Below, piece by piece: positions 1 to 11,742 of a stretch of 64,000 bases of DNA. Both the position numbers and the translations under genes were made by a program. This DNA comes from Botrytis cinerea B05.10. Taxonomy: Eukaryota > Ascomycota > Leotiomycetes > Helotiales > Sclerotiniaceae. The stretch's first letter is position 1; every line of letters starts with the position of its first letter. Under the pieces are notes generated by a model. The model was not told the DNA's origin. It worked only from the letters and a program-made list of their open reading frames with translations, and searched no databases. Where the stretch lies: positions 1,922,001 through 1,986,000 of the forward strand of contig NC_037317.1 of the NCBI RefSeq assembly GCF_000143535.2. The letters run 5' to 3'.

Positions 1-38
1 AGTTATTGCTACGTCATAATGTATTTGAGTGTACTGAC

Positions 39-1447
39 CTTCAATTCTTCGCCGTTCGGCTCGACCTTTTCTTTTATTTGCGGCTTCCAGCCTCGACCTT
101 TCTCGTTCCTCCCTCAATTCCTTTTCTCTATGGTTTTTAGCTGCTGCTCCCCTTATCTTCTTAGCTGCCCCGAATCGACCATTCCCCACGATTGTGCTGT
201 CTTCGGATTCTGCTTGCGAGTGTGGTGCCTCTTGTGGTTTCTCATCATCTTCAGGAGTAGGAGAAGCCGAGTCCGTCCGTTGTCTTTTGGGTCCGTCGTG
301 TTTGCTACTAAGAGTAATTAGAACAAGCTGCACCAATAGAATGACTCTCACTTACTCTTCGCTGTCACTCCGACTTCTTTTTGCTTTGCGACTCCGGCCA
401 TCAATACTTTCTGGGATATCTGCGACACTAGCCGCTATGGCTTTTCGGAGTGCTTCTTCTTCGGCGGCTTCAAAGTACGCAGCATCTCTACTATTCATGG
501 TTGAGCGCCTCTTTGTGCTTGCAGAGCTGGAGCTGGGTCGACCATTCTTGCCACCTTTTGGTGATCTTGTGCCATCTTTGGAAAATGAAGCCGCTCGAGA
601 GGTTGTTCTGGAAAGATTCGGGTGAAGGGGTAGGTATAAAGAGTAGCGTTGCCTGCGATCCATTGTGTCAGAATTATCATCGATGTTTTCATGGGTTGGG
701 ATCATTTGTTTAAGGTTCTTGCGCAATTAAAGAAATCAATCTTGTGAGACTTCGATCTGCGCCACGGTCTCGCGTGGATGCTGACACTTCGAGTGAATCT
801 CTCGAATGGGGGTATATGTGATTGATGCGAAAAAAAAGGACTCACCCATTTGACGCCGAACGAATTCTGTGAAGTTCTTTACGGCATTGTTCGCAAAAGT
901 ATTCTTCGGGACTCGTATCTTCGTTCACGATTCCAACGCATCCGCCGTGTTGCCAGACTTTGCAAACGTCGCATTGCAAGAAAAATCCAGCCAAATCTTC
1001 TGTAAAATCCGCTGCTGTTATGACTGGCTCCTCAATTCCATCTTTTATATTATTCTTGTTATCGTCGTCCTCGAGCTGTGGCGGTCCAGGATATTCATCG
1101 TAGCCGCAGATGCATCGAACAGCTTCATCGTCATCGCCTCCCTCGTCTGCACCAATGACTGTGTCTTCATCAACTAATTGTCCTTTTTGTATCTTGTCAC
1201 CTCCATCAACTCGACCTCGCTTTCGACGTGTCGAGGAACTATCTTCGGCCGTGATTGGGTCGTCAGGAGAGTCCGAGGAAAGTGAGGCAGCTGGAGTCGA
1301 CTTTCGTGGAGATTCGACTTTATTATTTGAGCGAGTAGATCTCTCTGCGCGACTAGAAGAATTCGAAGAAGCTGAAGAATGGTGTGAATTAGTTTGAGAA
1401 GGTTGACTGCCTCGAGCGGCCCTTGACGAACGCCTAGTAGTATCCAT
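39..1447 (-). CDS. Cti6-like PHD-finger transcriptional regulator (3' end beyond window)
   Basis: Model: exons 1447-846, 652-356 and 307-39, continuing left past the window edge. The start at 1447 is the first ATG in frame. Residues about 112-190 form a PHD finger: CIC, then a long acidic insert, FLQCDVCKVWQHGGC and YFCEQC, giving the C4HC3 zinc ligands. Exon 2 begins in RQRYSLYLPLHPNLSRTTSR, followed by a Ser/Lys-rich tail; exon 3 is highly charged (AAKKIRGAAAKNHREKE) and probably coiled. This layout matches fungal Cti6, the PHD subunit of the Rpd3L histone deacetylase complex, which reads methylated H3K4 in the nucleus (family knowledge). The exon 1/2 join uses donor GTGAGT and acceptor CGCAG with a CTGAC branch site, and phases agree. 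The last donor (GTCAGT at 33-38) is weaker, and the frame stays open to position 1 without it, so exon 3 may simply continue. Confidence 0.8.
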
Positions 1448-4033
1448 TCCCAATGATTATAATAGTACAAAGGTAATATCGAATTCGAGATGGCGTGTGT
1501 GCGAAATGGATTAATATTCTGGTAAATCTCGAGAGTGTATGTAATGTGTAATGTGTAATGTGTGAATTGAGATCGTAATTGAAGTGCTCCTCCTGCTCCG
1601 TTGAGAAGCTTTTAATTCCAGTCTTCCCAAGCCAAACCCAAGAGCAAACCGAAATGAAAAGGACGGCAAAGTGAGTTTGGGAAAACGATTGAGTGTCGAT
1701 TAGAGCTTAGAGAACCAAATTGGAACCCGAAGATATGCGATCTGATAAATAGGAAGGTGGGTAAAGTTTCCTGGTGTAATCATGACTGCGGGTGTGAAGA
1801 GAGTGAGGAGTGAGGAAGAGCGAAAGGAAATAATTTACTAAATTCAAAGCTGCCCTTTCGTCCCCGCCAAATTCCCTAATGAATATTGTGGTTAGGCATA
1901 TAGGTAGGCATAGGCCAAATTCCGTTCGGAAAATGTGAAGAGCGAAAGTATGCTTTGGAGTGACTAATGGGGAATTACTGGCCAATGAGAATATCATGTC
2001 CATATTTCCTTGTTAATATTTGATGGCTGCTAAACGCAATTGGTTCTTCTCTCCTCTTTTTTTCTTTTATATAGAGCGGAGTGTGAGCCAATGACAACTT
2101 ACATGGACCTGCCGCACCATCCACCAGATGACCAGCCACTGCACGATTTACACTTTCAATGTAGGCCTGGTGTTCTGGATATGTGATCTGGAGGAGGAGG
2201 CGGAGGGGAGGAGGTTGAAGGTGTTGGGGATGGAAATATCTCAGGAAAGCTTGCTACCGTCGATTGATCAGATGACGCTCCGCTGGCCCTCTGGGGGCCA
2301 CTGCCGTGGAGGCAGACTATGATGTGGAAAGGCGGGAAAGATATACAACCTATCTTCGAGCGCGGCGAGCTCTGGGGGTTTTGGGGCGTGCCCCCATCAA
2401 TAGATAGGAATAGATAGGGATACGGATATAATGTAGATGGGATATATATACACATCCGTAAATCAGCGGGATTTTCAGGTGACGCTTGACTAAATCGACT
2501 GTAAACGTAGATATGGCAGGGTGGCTCGGGCGATTGATAGTGCATCTAGTAACCATTGAACTTTTCTATCGATATACTTATCACAAGCGAAGTACTTAAT
2601 TAGTACCCAGATCTGCATCGTACGGAGTCATACAACTCGAGCACGGTATCGTATCGACGCTGTGCCAGGCACATAATCACATAATAGGCGGTAGGTACAA
2701 TATACGCAATATACGCAATATATGCTCCCTCCCTAGGCACGCATTAATAATACGCGCTTTACATGACATCAATCAAAAGGCGTTCAGCAGGCCCTAGACA
2801 GTAGGTTATGTCATATGGTAGCAATTGACTTTCTTCCATCAATACCGTTGAGTACCGACGACCTAGTGCGTGCTGCCACTCACATCAAATGCTGTCGATC
2901 TAGCAAGCAGCTGTAGTTTCGATGGAGAGCATCTCGGCAGGTCGAGAGGGATAGATGGATAAATGATCGATCACTGCGGTGCCAATGAAATCTCCCATCA
3001 CGCATTGCGGGCACCCAGGTACCAGCATTAACGTCTCCCCCTTCACTTTCCCACATTCATCAACGTGATTTCTAAATCATTTGGTATTTGGTTCCACACC
3101 TTTCCTATTTAAGTTTAGCCATCGAATCTTAGCTAACGCACTTGGAGGGCATCAACATCTTCGGTTCAATGAACGTAACCAATTTGCTAGAAAGGAAACG
3201 ACTAATAAATAAAGTCGTTATTGACAAAATAATTTCCATCTCGCCCCAGAGTCACTTGCTACCAGTGAATCCAATCTTCGGAATTCGGAATCCCTTCCTC
3301 CCATTTTGAATATTCCTTGTTCGTACCGTCACTCGATTTTTCAAATGGGTTATGTTGGATAAGGGAGATAAACACAGACTCTCGTACTATTCTGTTGTCC
3401 GTGGGGTTCAAAGTCGTCAAAGTCGTCAATAAATCTTCCTAGGGCTTCCCCCTCTCGAAACCATTGCTGAGCATTTGCAATTAAAACAACCAAAGTATGC
3501 AACTCTATACGGATTTCCTCCTCAGTCATTAAAAAAAGGGGGCAGAATTATGTTCAGTCTCTTGAGATGGCTGGCATTTCAGGGTTTTGGTTTGGGAATA
3601 GGGATGACAAATTACATGTCATTACTTCCCTATTCTGTATGCGAGATTCCTGGCTGATGTGTTTGTTGTTTACTGTAGGAAAGGAAAGTTCAAGGAAAAC
3701 CACCCAAAAGTTAATACTGTCTCTCAAATCGAAGAGAACAGACATATTTCTGCCATACGCGAACCTTCAGAAGAGCGCAAATTTAGTCTGGGAGGTAGTT
3801 GGCATGTAATGTCCTCTTTCTCGGTGATGAACACAAGTATGAAATTCTCATAGCGTGGCACCTCTTATTATTGATTCCGCCACTTTTAACTATCAATTTG
3901 GCAGCAGCAAACGACCACACTTTTTCTTATGACCACGGGAATCATGGTGGGCTTTGTCTCGTGTATATTACATTGGCTGATCTCTGTATTTGAATGCTTG
4001 TTAGGCTACTCTCCGTCCGAATCATCACGAGCT
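1448..4033. other. Intergenic region upstream of the CxxC protein gene
   Basis: About 2.6 kb with no recognisable gene. ORFs on both strands are short, lack homology that I recognise and have no splice partners. It holds the promoter of the leftward PHD gene (AT-rich, with TG(T)AATGTG repeats near 1535-1565) and the promoter or leader of the rightward gene. A TTGTTAG acceptor-like site at about 4005, just before the chosen start at 4034, hints at an intron in the 5' leader or an extra N-terminal exon. Confidence 0.5.
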
Positions 4034-5707
4034 ATGTCTCCAGAAGTTGTATCGCCGGCACATCCAGAACGTCCCATCAGACCTCTGCCCAAAAGAAGTC
4101 TCCGTGAACGCCTCTCTCCTAATGTCGCCGAATCAATCAAATACCCGCCCGCACCTAAAACTCAAACTCCGCTATTCTACTATCCATATAATGTCCGAGA
4201 CGAGGTTGCGGCAAGCGCTCTGGTAGAGGCTTCACATCCAAGTGAACGTCCGCAGGTAGATAATGTTGATCAAAATTACATCCCGCGGCGGAATGGAGAA
4301 GATCCAGAGAGTGAAGAGGAGGAGGTTTTCCGTACTACGCGACTCTACCCAAGGCAATCAGTTGATAACTCGGGTCGTTCCTACCGCTACGTTCAAAAGC
4401 CCGATTCCAAACATCCGAATCCTCACCCTCCTGGCTCAGCTGCTTCTTCTGCAGATGGCTATGACTCATTCGAGAATACAAATAATAAAAAGAAACGCAA
4501 GATTCCTACACCCGGAGACTCAAATATCAATGGAGTTCATCTCTCAAATGATTTAGCAGGAATGGGAATATCTGGTCCAGATGAGGAGGATGTCAACGGT
4601 GCAGGATACTATCATGCTGGTGGCTCGGCATCTCAAGGTTTGTCGGGTCCTGGAAGAGGTAGATATGGCCGAAATCGTAATGGCAGAAGTCCCTTGAGAA
4701 CTTTATCCGACGTTTCGGGTAACTGGGGCAATGGCCGCAATTCCAAACAACGACAACCCCAGTGGCCCATACCTAGTAAGTTTTTCCCCTCTCAAAAATT
4801 CAGACTATGCTAAATTTTTACTGATGACGATTGCAAAGACGAGAATGCAGGGATTATCTCAACTGCAATTGCGAACGCCGAGAAAGAACCTCCAATAACT
4901 CCATCGAGGGGTCAAGAAAATATCAGTTTGTTGCAACAACAGGCATCGAAGAAACCCACCCCTACTTCTACTCAATTCACTTTTACTTGCGATTCTCAAG
5001 TACCGGCACCAGTACCTTGGCCTGGATCAACAAATACAAATATGCATCAAAATCCTGCTGCGAGGTCAATGATGACGCATGGAGCACAAATGAGCTCAAA
5101 CATGCAGACAAAGTCTCAACAATCGGCGCATGCGCAGAAGCAAAATGTGCCTCAAGCCGCACCCCCAAAAAGAACCCGACGTCGAGCGAGCAAAGAATAT
5201 CAAATCGCTGCTCGCCAGCGTCGTCAACAACAAGAATATCAGAACATAACTCATCCTCCTAATCCTGAAGATATTTGGATTTGCGAGTTTTGCGAATATG
5301 AGAGTATCTTTGGCGAATTACCCATGGCATTGATTAGGCAGTATGAAAGAAAGGACAGGCGCATTAGGAAGCAGGAAGCAGAGAGGAAAAGATTACTTGA
5401 GAAGGCAAAGACGAAAGGGCGAAAGGGAAAGAAGGGTAGCAAGGCTGCAGCAAAGTCAATTCCACAGGATCGCCAAAATCAACATCAAAACTCTCAGCAA
5501 GGCAATCCAGCCGATCAGAACCATAGTCAAGGAACTCAAAGTGAAGACTATCCAGACGATGAGTATGATCAAGAGTACGCCCAAGATCAACCCGCCTCTC
5601 CCACAACTTCTTCATCTTTTCGCCCAACTGAAGTCTTACAGACTGATCAAGGCAGGCGCATCGATGGAAATCCTGGAAGAAGTAGCGATGGTCGAATTGT
5701 GACTTGA
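4034..5707 (+). CDS. Conserved-looking fungal protein of unknown function with a WICEFCEYE zinc-knuckle-like motif
   Basis: Model: exons 4034-4775 and 4839-5707, 536 residues. Donor GTAAGT follows CCT A, and acceptor GCAAAG restores frame. The N-terminus (MSPEVVSPAHPERPIRPLPK) is proline/arginine rich. The middle is disordered and acidic (PESEEEEVF) with a nuclear-localisation-like NKKKRK stretch. After the intron come PPKRTRRRASKEYQIAARQRRQQQ and then the only compact element, PEDIWICEFCEYESIFGE, with one CxxC pair, followed by a basic coiled-coil-like segment and a Gln/Asn-rich tail. I do not recognise the family. The basic blocks and CxxC suggest a nuclear or RNA-associated protein (inference). 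The frame is open back to 3929, so a longer N-terminus or an upstream exon is possible. Confidence 0.7.
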
Positions 5708-6626
5708 TGACGGTTCGCCTGGGACTCTATATTGGCGATAGCTCTACTATTCGTCAGTCCGAATCATTCACTACGTTTACATAACGATATTCCCCATATT
5801 TTCTTTGCGCGGCCTGGTGTGAGGCAAAGCCAAAAACCCCCCATTCATCTTCTCGTTTACATCAGCATAAGCATTCAACTTCAAATAAAACGCTCCATCA
5901 GAGATCCTTACGAATTAGCATCAAGCATCAGATACCTTCAAGTGTTTCATCTTCATTGCATCACTCCTCTCCGACGAATACTTCAAGGGATGGACCAATG
6001 GGTGGAAGAGGCAGACAAGATGTTATTAATCAATATGCCACAGTTTTTGAACCTACTTTATTGTACATGCACAGTATAGCTAGACCTGGGTTGATAATAT
6101 ATCTCTTCCTCCCAATTTTTCATCTCACTGAAATTTTACATTGTTCTGAGAGCGAGTGCTAGTGATATAACAGATAAGTGAATTTTCATTCAGTGTCAGC
6201 AGTCAATATGTTGTTGTTCCTCATGTCTTCTATCCAAAGTACTAGAAATATAATAATAATTCCCTCAATTATACACTGTTACTTCGTTCATATGTGTTCT
6301 TTGAATGATGATGTCAATATATCCCCGCTTAGCAGGGGTCGCTTGGGCATGGAGTCAGCCTTGGGACGCTAAGCCTTGTACAGATGGTGGCTGTGTTCTC
6401 ACAGTAAGATGCTACTGGTAGGCAACAACCTCCTGGATGACTCGATTACAGCCACTACAAAATGTAATGTAGTCTTATGGAAAGCTTCAAGTACTTTATG
6501 CTTTCTTATTCTACTTCGATTCTAAACATTACCATACTTCCCTCCTTGACCTCTATTTATGAAAGGTGCCTCTCTCTTAAGAATAAATAATATATTGCAC
6601 CTGCGAATATCACAACTAAACTCACA
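5708..6626. other. Intergenic region
   Basis: About 0.9 kb between two rightward genes. It contains the 3' UTR of the CxxC protein gene and the promoter of the dioxygenase. Short ORFs here have no support. I see no RNA gene. Confidence 0.5.
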
Positions 6627-7764
6627 ATGTCGTTCCTTTCGGAATTAAAAAGCACAGCCTCGCGCCTCACAAACTCTTCCCAAAACAGCAACCCGAAAGA
6701 ACAAACGATCAAAGAACGGAAAGCGAAGAGTGGAAATGGGAGAAGAGGTTACGACGTGGTCAAGACGAATTATACATCTCTTCCGGTTGATCTGCCGGAG
6801 GACTTTTTGCAACCGCTGGAGAACCCGGAGGAGAGCATCACAGTGGAGAGGATTGAGTTTGAGAAGACGGTGTTGGGGGAGTATAGGGGTGCGTATGCGG
6901 TGGTGCTGGATGGGGTGTTGAGTAGAGAGGAGTGCAGGGAGCTGGTTAAGTTGGCGGAGATGAGTAAGGGGGGGCATGGGAATTTGGTGGGTGGGGGAGA
7001 TGCTGATGGAGATGGGCATGAGAATAAGAACGAAAATGAACTCAAAGGACCTGAAAATAATGGGTGGACTCCCGCAATGGTAAATGCAGGTGTGGGATAT
7101 GAATTTCTCTCTACGGAATATAGGAATTCTGATCGAATTATCTGGGATGAAAAGGAAGTGGTATCACGTCTTTGGAAGAGAGTTCTTCAAGGGAAGGGTA
7201 TCAAAGAAGATATAGGGGTGCTTGAGGGCAAGAAATGGGAAGGGTTGGCTAGTTTGGGACTTAGGAGTGGTGAGAGATGGGTGGGCACTGAACAGGGAAT
7301 TAATGAGCGCATGAGATTTTTGAGATATGGTGCTGGACAGTATTTCAGAGGTTTGTTTCCTTTTTTTGGCCCGGTTTTCTGGAGATAGGAAATCATTATC
7401 TAACGCAAAAATAGAACATGTCGACGGCGCTTATGGGAACCCAGATGGCAGCGAACGTTCTTTCTTTACAATTCATCTTTACCTTAATGATTCAGCGCAA
7501 GAGCTCGAGAAAGATCCTGATACACCTAAATTTCCAAAAGATTCGGAGATGCTCAGAGGAGGGGCTACGACATTCCATTCGAAGGATATGAAGGAGAGAT
7601 TAGATGTCGATCCGAAGGTGGGGAGGGTGCTAATCTTTCAGCATAGGAGATTGTTGCACAGTGGAGATGATGTGGTGAGTGGGATTAAGTATACGATGAG
7701 GAGTGATTTGATGTTTAGATTTGAGGATGGGTTGGAGGGAGAAGATGGCGTGGTTTTCGGATAG
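6627..7764 (+). CDS. Prolyl-4-hydroxylase-type 2-oxoglutarate/Fe(II) dioxygenase
   Basis: Model: exons 6627-7350 and 7415-7764, 357 residues. The intron (donor GTTTGT, acceptor AATAG) is required to join YFR to EHVDGAYGNPDG. The second exon carries the catalytic double-stranded beta-helix core: the Fe(II) HxD pair (HVD), then RSFFTIHLYLND, the distal histidine in LLHSGDDV and the 2-oxoglutarate-binding arginine in KYTMRSDLMF. The N-terminal half has a lid region (YAVVLDGVLSREECRELVKLAE) typical of P4Hc-domain proteins, and a Gly/Asp/Glu-rich loop near residues 115-145. No signal peptide is seen, so it is probably a cytosolic or nuclear hydroxylase. The substrate cannot be read from sequence. 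Family assignment is strong; collagen-type activity is not implied. Confidence 0.85.
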
Positions 7765-9183
7765 GTATGTAAGTGATGCCGGAGAGATATCCCCCGGGGA
7801 ATGGACTGGGATGGTGAGTGAAAGGATGTTGTTTGGATCTTGAGCGAGTTTATTCCGGTACCGAATTAGGGAACAAAATGACAACTAAAACTTAACAAGG
7901 GGCGCTCTTTCAGTCATGTTCAAGTCTATCCCATTTCCAGATAAATATTTTTACCTTGTCCCTTGACTCTGCCAAAGATTTCTAGACGAGCAAGGAAATT
8001 GAGTACTTATTATTTGGTGTTCATGCCATCAACAAAGTAATCTGAGGTTGTACTAGATCAACATATAGTTACCGCAGTCAATATGACCCGGTGAATTTAT
8101 TTCCCACCAGGTTTCTATCTCAAATGGCAAAGCCCCTTCCAGAGGCAAACTCCTCCGATATGAAGGTGATTTCCAGTTGCATTCCTCGATATGAAGGCAT
8201 TGACTGCGATTCTCGAACACACCACCAGTTCTTTCAACTGTTTATTTGATTAACTGCGCTAAGATGGCCCGGGTTAAGCGTTTGAATAAAGGGGCAGTTC
8301 TTGGGGGTATCTTTGACAGGTGGGCGGAGTAGGTTTTGTTTTTTTGGTCTGGTGGAATGGCGGATGAAATTTAGAGTTGGTGGTGGTGTGGTGATGGGGT
8401 GAGAGGGAAAGTATGCTGGGTTGGAGTTTGCTTTGATGATCGGTATTTTGGGATGAATAGCCAGAGGGAAATATGGTGTTAGAAGGAGAACTAACCACGT
8501 TAGAGCGTCTTGTCATCTACTCCTTGGATTATCTAGTCGCTGGAGAGACTGGAATATAAGGTTCGAAATAGTGATGAAATACTTCATATCAAGAGAACCG
8601 TCGATGCGTTGTATACACAGTGGGGTTTTGTGTTTCCGCTGCCAACTTACCAAAGAAATGGTTTAGATAGCTCGACTTAGCAGATTACCTAGGTATTATG
8701 ATATCGTGAAATGAGCAGGAATTAGACAAAGCGGCTCCCTGGTTAGGTTGAAACGTCAAGATAGTTGACAAGACTTGTTAGTCATTATCGCTCTCCATCC
8801 ACTCCGCCCTTTTAAGTATTAAGTACTAAGTACTAAATAAGTTTAATCGCTGGGCGACTATTGCGGAGTGAGGTTAGAAAAAGGATGGTCTCGCTCGGCA
8901 CGGCACGAGTTTGATGAACTTTTATGGAGATTCTAGCTTGGGTTTAGCTGGTTTTTCTTCTACCCCAGATATGATTCGGCTGATGCTCGGCCCCGCATTA
9001 GAACGCTTTCCATCGGCCATCAATTCAATAACTCAAGTTACTTCGTGAATAAATGTTAAGGAATTAAACAAACAATTTTCTCTTACAATCAACGTTTCTC
9101 CCTTCGATCACAACTTTTGCACTCCAAAAGCCCAACTTACAATTGATAAAATCCAGAGACTATTCTTTGAAATTGATGTTCAA
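7765..9183. other. Intergenic region / promoter of MCC alpha
   Basis: About 1.4 kb without a supportable gene. It includes the dioxygenase 3' UTR, a short TTAAGTATTAAGTACTAAGTACTAAATAAG repeat near 8812-8842, and an AT-rich pyrimidine stretch near 9060-9150 that looks like a promoter/leader for the next gene. Confidence 0.5.
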
Positions 9184-11557
9184 ATGCATTCAACAGCCAG
9201 ATCTCGAGTTCTAGCTCGAGCTCTCCTCCCTTCCTATTCCCGACGATATGCCACCACTCCTGCAATCACTCCCATTACGTCCGTTCTCATAGCCAATCGT
9301 GGAGAAATTGCTCTGCGAGTCGGACGCACAGCTTCAGATCTCGGTGTCCGATGCACAACAATCTATACGGATCCGGATGCCAATTCACAACACGCACTCT
9401 CCAGTCCTTTCGCCGTGAATCTGGGTGCTGCGAATGCGTATCTTGATGGCGAACGAATCATATCTGTGGCAAAGGAGCAAGGTTGTGAGGCTTTACATCC
9501 GGGATATGGATTTTTGAGTGAGAATTCGGCGTTTGCGAAACGCTGTGTTGAAGAGGGGCTGGTGTTTATTGGACCACCTTGGAAAGCTATTGAGGCTATG
9601 GGAAATAAATCTAGAAGTAAGGATATTATGATCAATGCGGGTGTACCTTGTATACCTGGATATCATGGGGAGAATCAAGAACCTGAACATCTACTCAATG
9701 AGGCGAAGAAGATCGGCTTTCCAGTTATGGTGAAGGCTGTGAAGGGCGGTGGTGGAAAGGGTATGCGTATTGCACAGACTGAAAGAGAGTTTCTTGAGAA
9801 ATTAGAGAGTGCGAAGAGTGAAGGACGAAATTCTTTTGGTGATGATGTCATGTTGGTTGAGAAATATATTGCTACACCAAGACATATTGAGGTACAAGTT
9901 TTCGCCGATAAACATGGAAATGCCGTTGCTTTGGGGGAGAGAGATTGTAGTTTACAAAGAAGACATCAAAAGATTTTGGAAGAAGCACCAGCACCAAATT
10001 TAGCGGAAAATATTAGACAGGATCTCTGGGAGAAAGCTCGTGCTGCTGCACTTGCTGTGGGATATGAGGGTGCTGGGACAGTAGAATGTGAGAATCATTT
10101 CCATTCTTTGTGTCTCACAGCTAACGAAAATTATAGTTATATTCGACAACGATACTAATGAGTTTTTCTTCATGGAAATGAACACTAGATTGCAGGTCGA
10201 ACATCCTGTAACCGAAGAAATCACTGGAGAAGATCTCGTATCATGGCAATTCAAAGTTGCAGCTGGTGAACCATTACCACTTGATCAAGATACGATAGCT
10301 CAAAGAATATCCGAACGTGGATGGGCTCTCGAAGCACGAATTTATGCAGAGAACCCAGATCAAAATTTCATGCCTGATTCTGGAAAGCTCGTTCATTTAC
10401 GAACCCCTAAACTATCGGAAAGCGTTCGAATAGATGCGGGTTTTGTTCAAGGAGATACAGTCTCATCAAACTACGATGGCATGATTGCAAAACTTATCGT
10501 GAGTGGTCCGACAAGAGAAGTGGCTATACGAAAACTTCACGCAGCTTTGCAAGATTATGAGGTGGTTGGTCTAAGTACCAATATTGAATTTTTGAAAAAG
10601 ATTTGCAAGAGTCCCGCATTCATCCGAGGTGATGTTGAGACTGGATACATACAAAAGCACCACGATGAGCTCTTCATAAATGAGACCATTGAGCCTGAAG
10701 CATTTGCCCAAGCTGCTCTTGGTATCTTGTCCCAAGAGCTTTCTGCCGCGAATTCCAAATCAATCCAAGGTCCTCACGGCGAGGCAATTGGTTTCAACTC
10801 TCATGTACAACGCGAATTTAGCTTCACAAAACCTATCGTTCAACCATCAAGCGAAAAGCCGGAGATCTACCACGTAACCATTGATCAATCTGACCGCAAT
10901 TTATACAACATCACAGTAAAAGGACCCAATGTCGAAAAATCATACGCAAACATTGTTAGCGAGCCAAAGTCCCCCACCATCTCAACTTTTTTCCCTCACA
11001 CTCGAATTGAAAGCACATTAATCAGACAAGATGATAAAATTACACTCTTTCAACAGGGTAAACAAATACAATTACAATTAGCAACGCCGGGGTGGTATGA
11101 GAAGGCATTGGGATTGAAGGATGTGAGAAATAGTGTGGTGGCGCCGATGCCATGTAAGGTATTGAGAAATGAGGTTGGAGAGGGAGAAGAGGTGGAGGAG
11201 GGACAGGCGTTGGTCGTGTGAGTATCTCTTTGAGTTGCAAATTTGTGAGATGATGCTAATGTGTTGAATGTGTAGGATTGAGAGTATGAAGATGGAAACG
11301 GTGATCCGAAGTCCACAGAAAGGAGTCGTGGCTAAGTTGGTGCATAAGGAAGGGGTGAGTTGCTATTCTTCGTTTTCTGTCTCTATTGATTTTGAATTCA
11401 TGGATGGATTTAAGGAACATATGCTAATGAATTGTGTGTGAATAGGATATCTGTAAAGCGGGTACTGTACTTGTGCTATTTGAAGAGGTATGTTGGAATC
11501 TTTGCTTACCTTTTGTTGGATCTTAAAAACTAATCATGTGTCACGCAGCCCGAATAA
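9184..11557 (+). CDS. mccA: Methylcrotonoyl-CoA carboxylase alpha (biotin-carboxylase/biotin-carrier) subunit, mitochondrial
   Basis: Model: exons 9184-10087, 10137-11217, 11276-11354, 11446-11487 and 11549-11557, 704 residues. The enzyme carboxylates 3-methylcrotonyl-CoA in leucine degradation, together with a beta subunit (family knowledge). The N-terminus is a basic, Ser/Ala/Arg-rich mitochondrial presequence. The biotin-carboxylase domain starts at VLIANRGEIALRV and has the ATP-grasp loop VKGGGGKGMRIA and the catalytic segment EMNTRLQVEHPVTE, which is reached only after splicing intron 1. The C-terminal carrier domain has the biotin-accepting lysine in ESMKME (about residue 667). The length fits MCC alpha rather than the longer pyruvate or acetyl-CoA carboxylases, and there is no carboxyltransferase domain. 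Its usual partner genes (beta subunit, isovaleryl-CoA dehydrogenase) are not in the window. The final coding exon is only three codons including the stop. Confidence 0.93.
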
Positions 11558-11742
11558 TGATTCAACACAAATATCAATCATGCGTTCGAGATGATCCTTA
11601 CGAATTGATGTATATTATGATTAGTAGATGAGTTTTAAAATGCATACAAGAATAAACAACAAAATATATTGAATTTTATCAAAGTCATAGTTTCTGCTAC
11701 TGATACTCCCAATTGTGCATTCATATTTCAATATCTAATTCA

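Noticed and set aside
2156..2545. 129-codon minus-strand ORF in the 1.4-4.0 kb gap
   Set aside because: Pro/Ser/Tyr low-complexity translation, no start context, no splice partner, no known motif.
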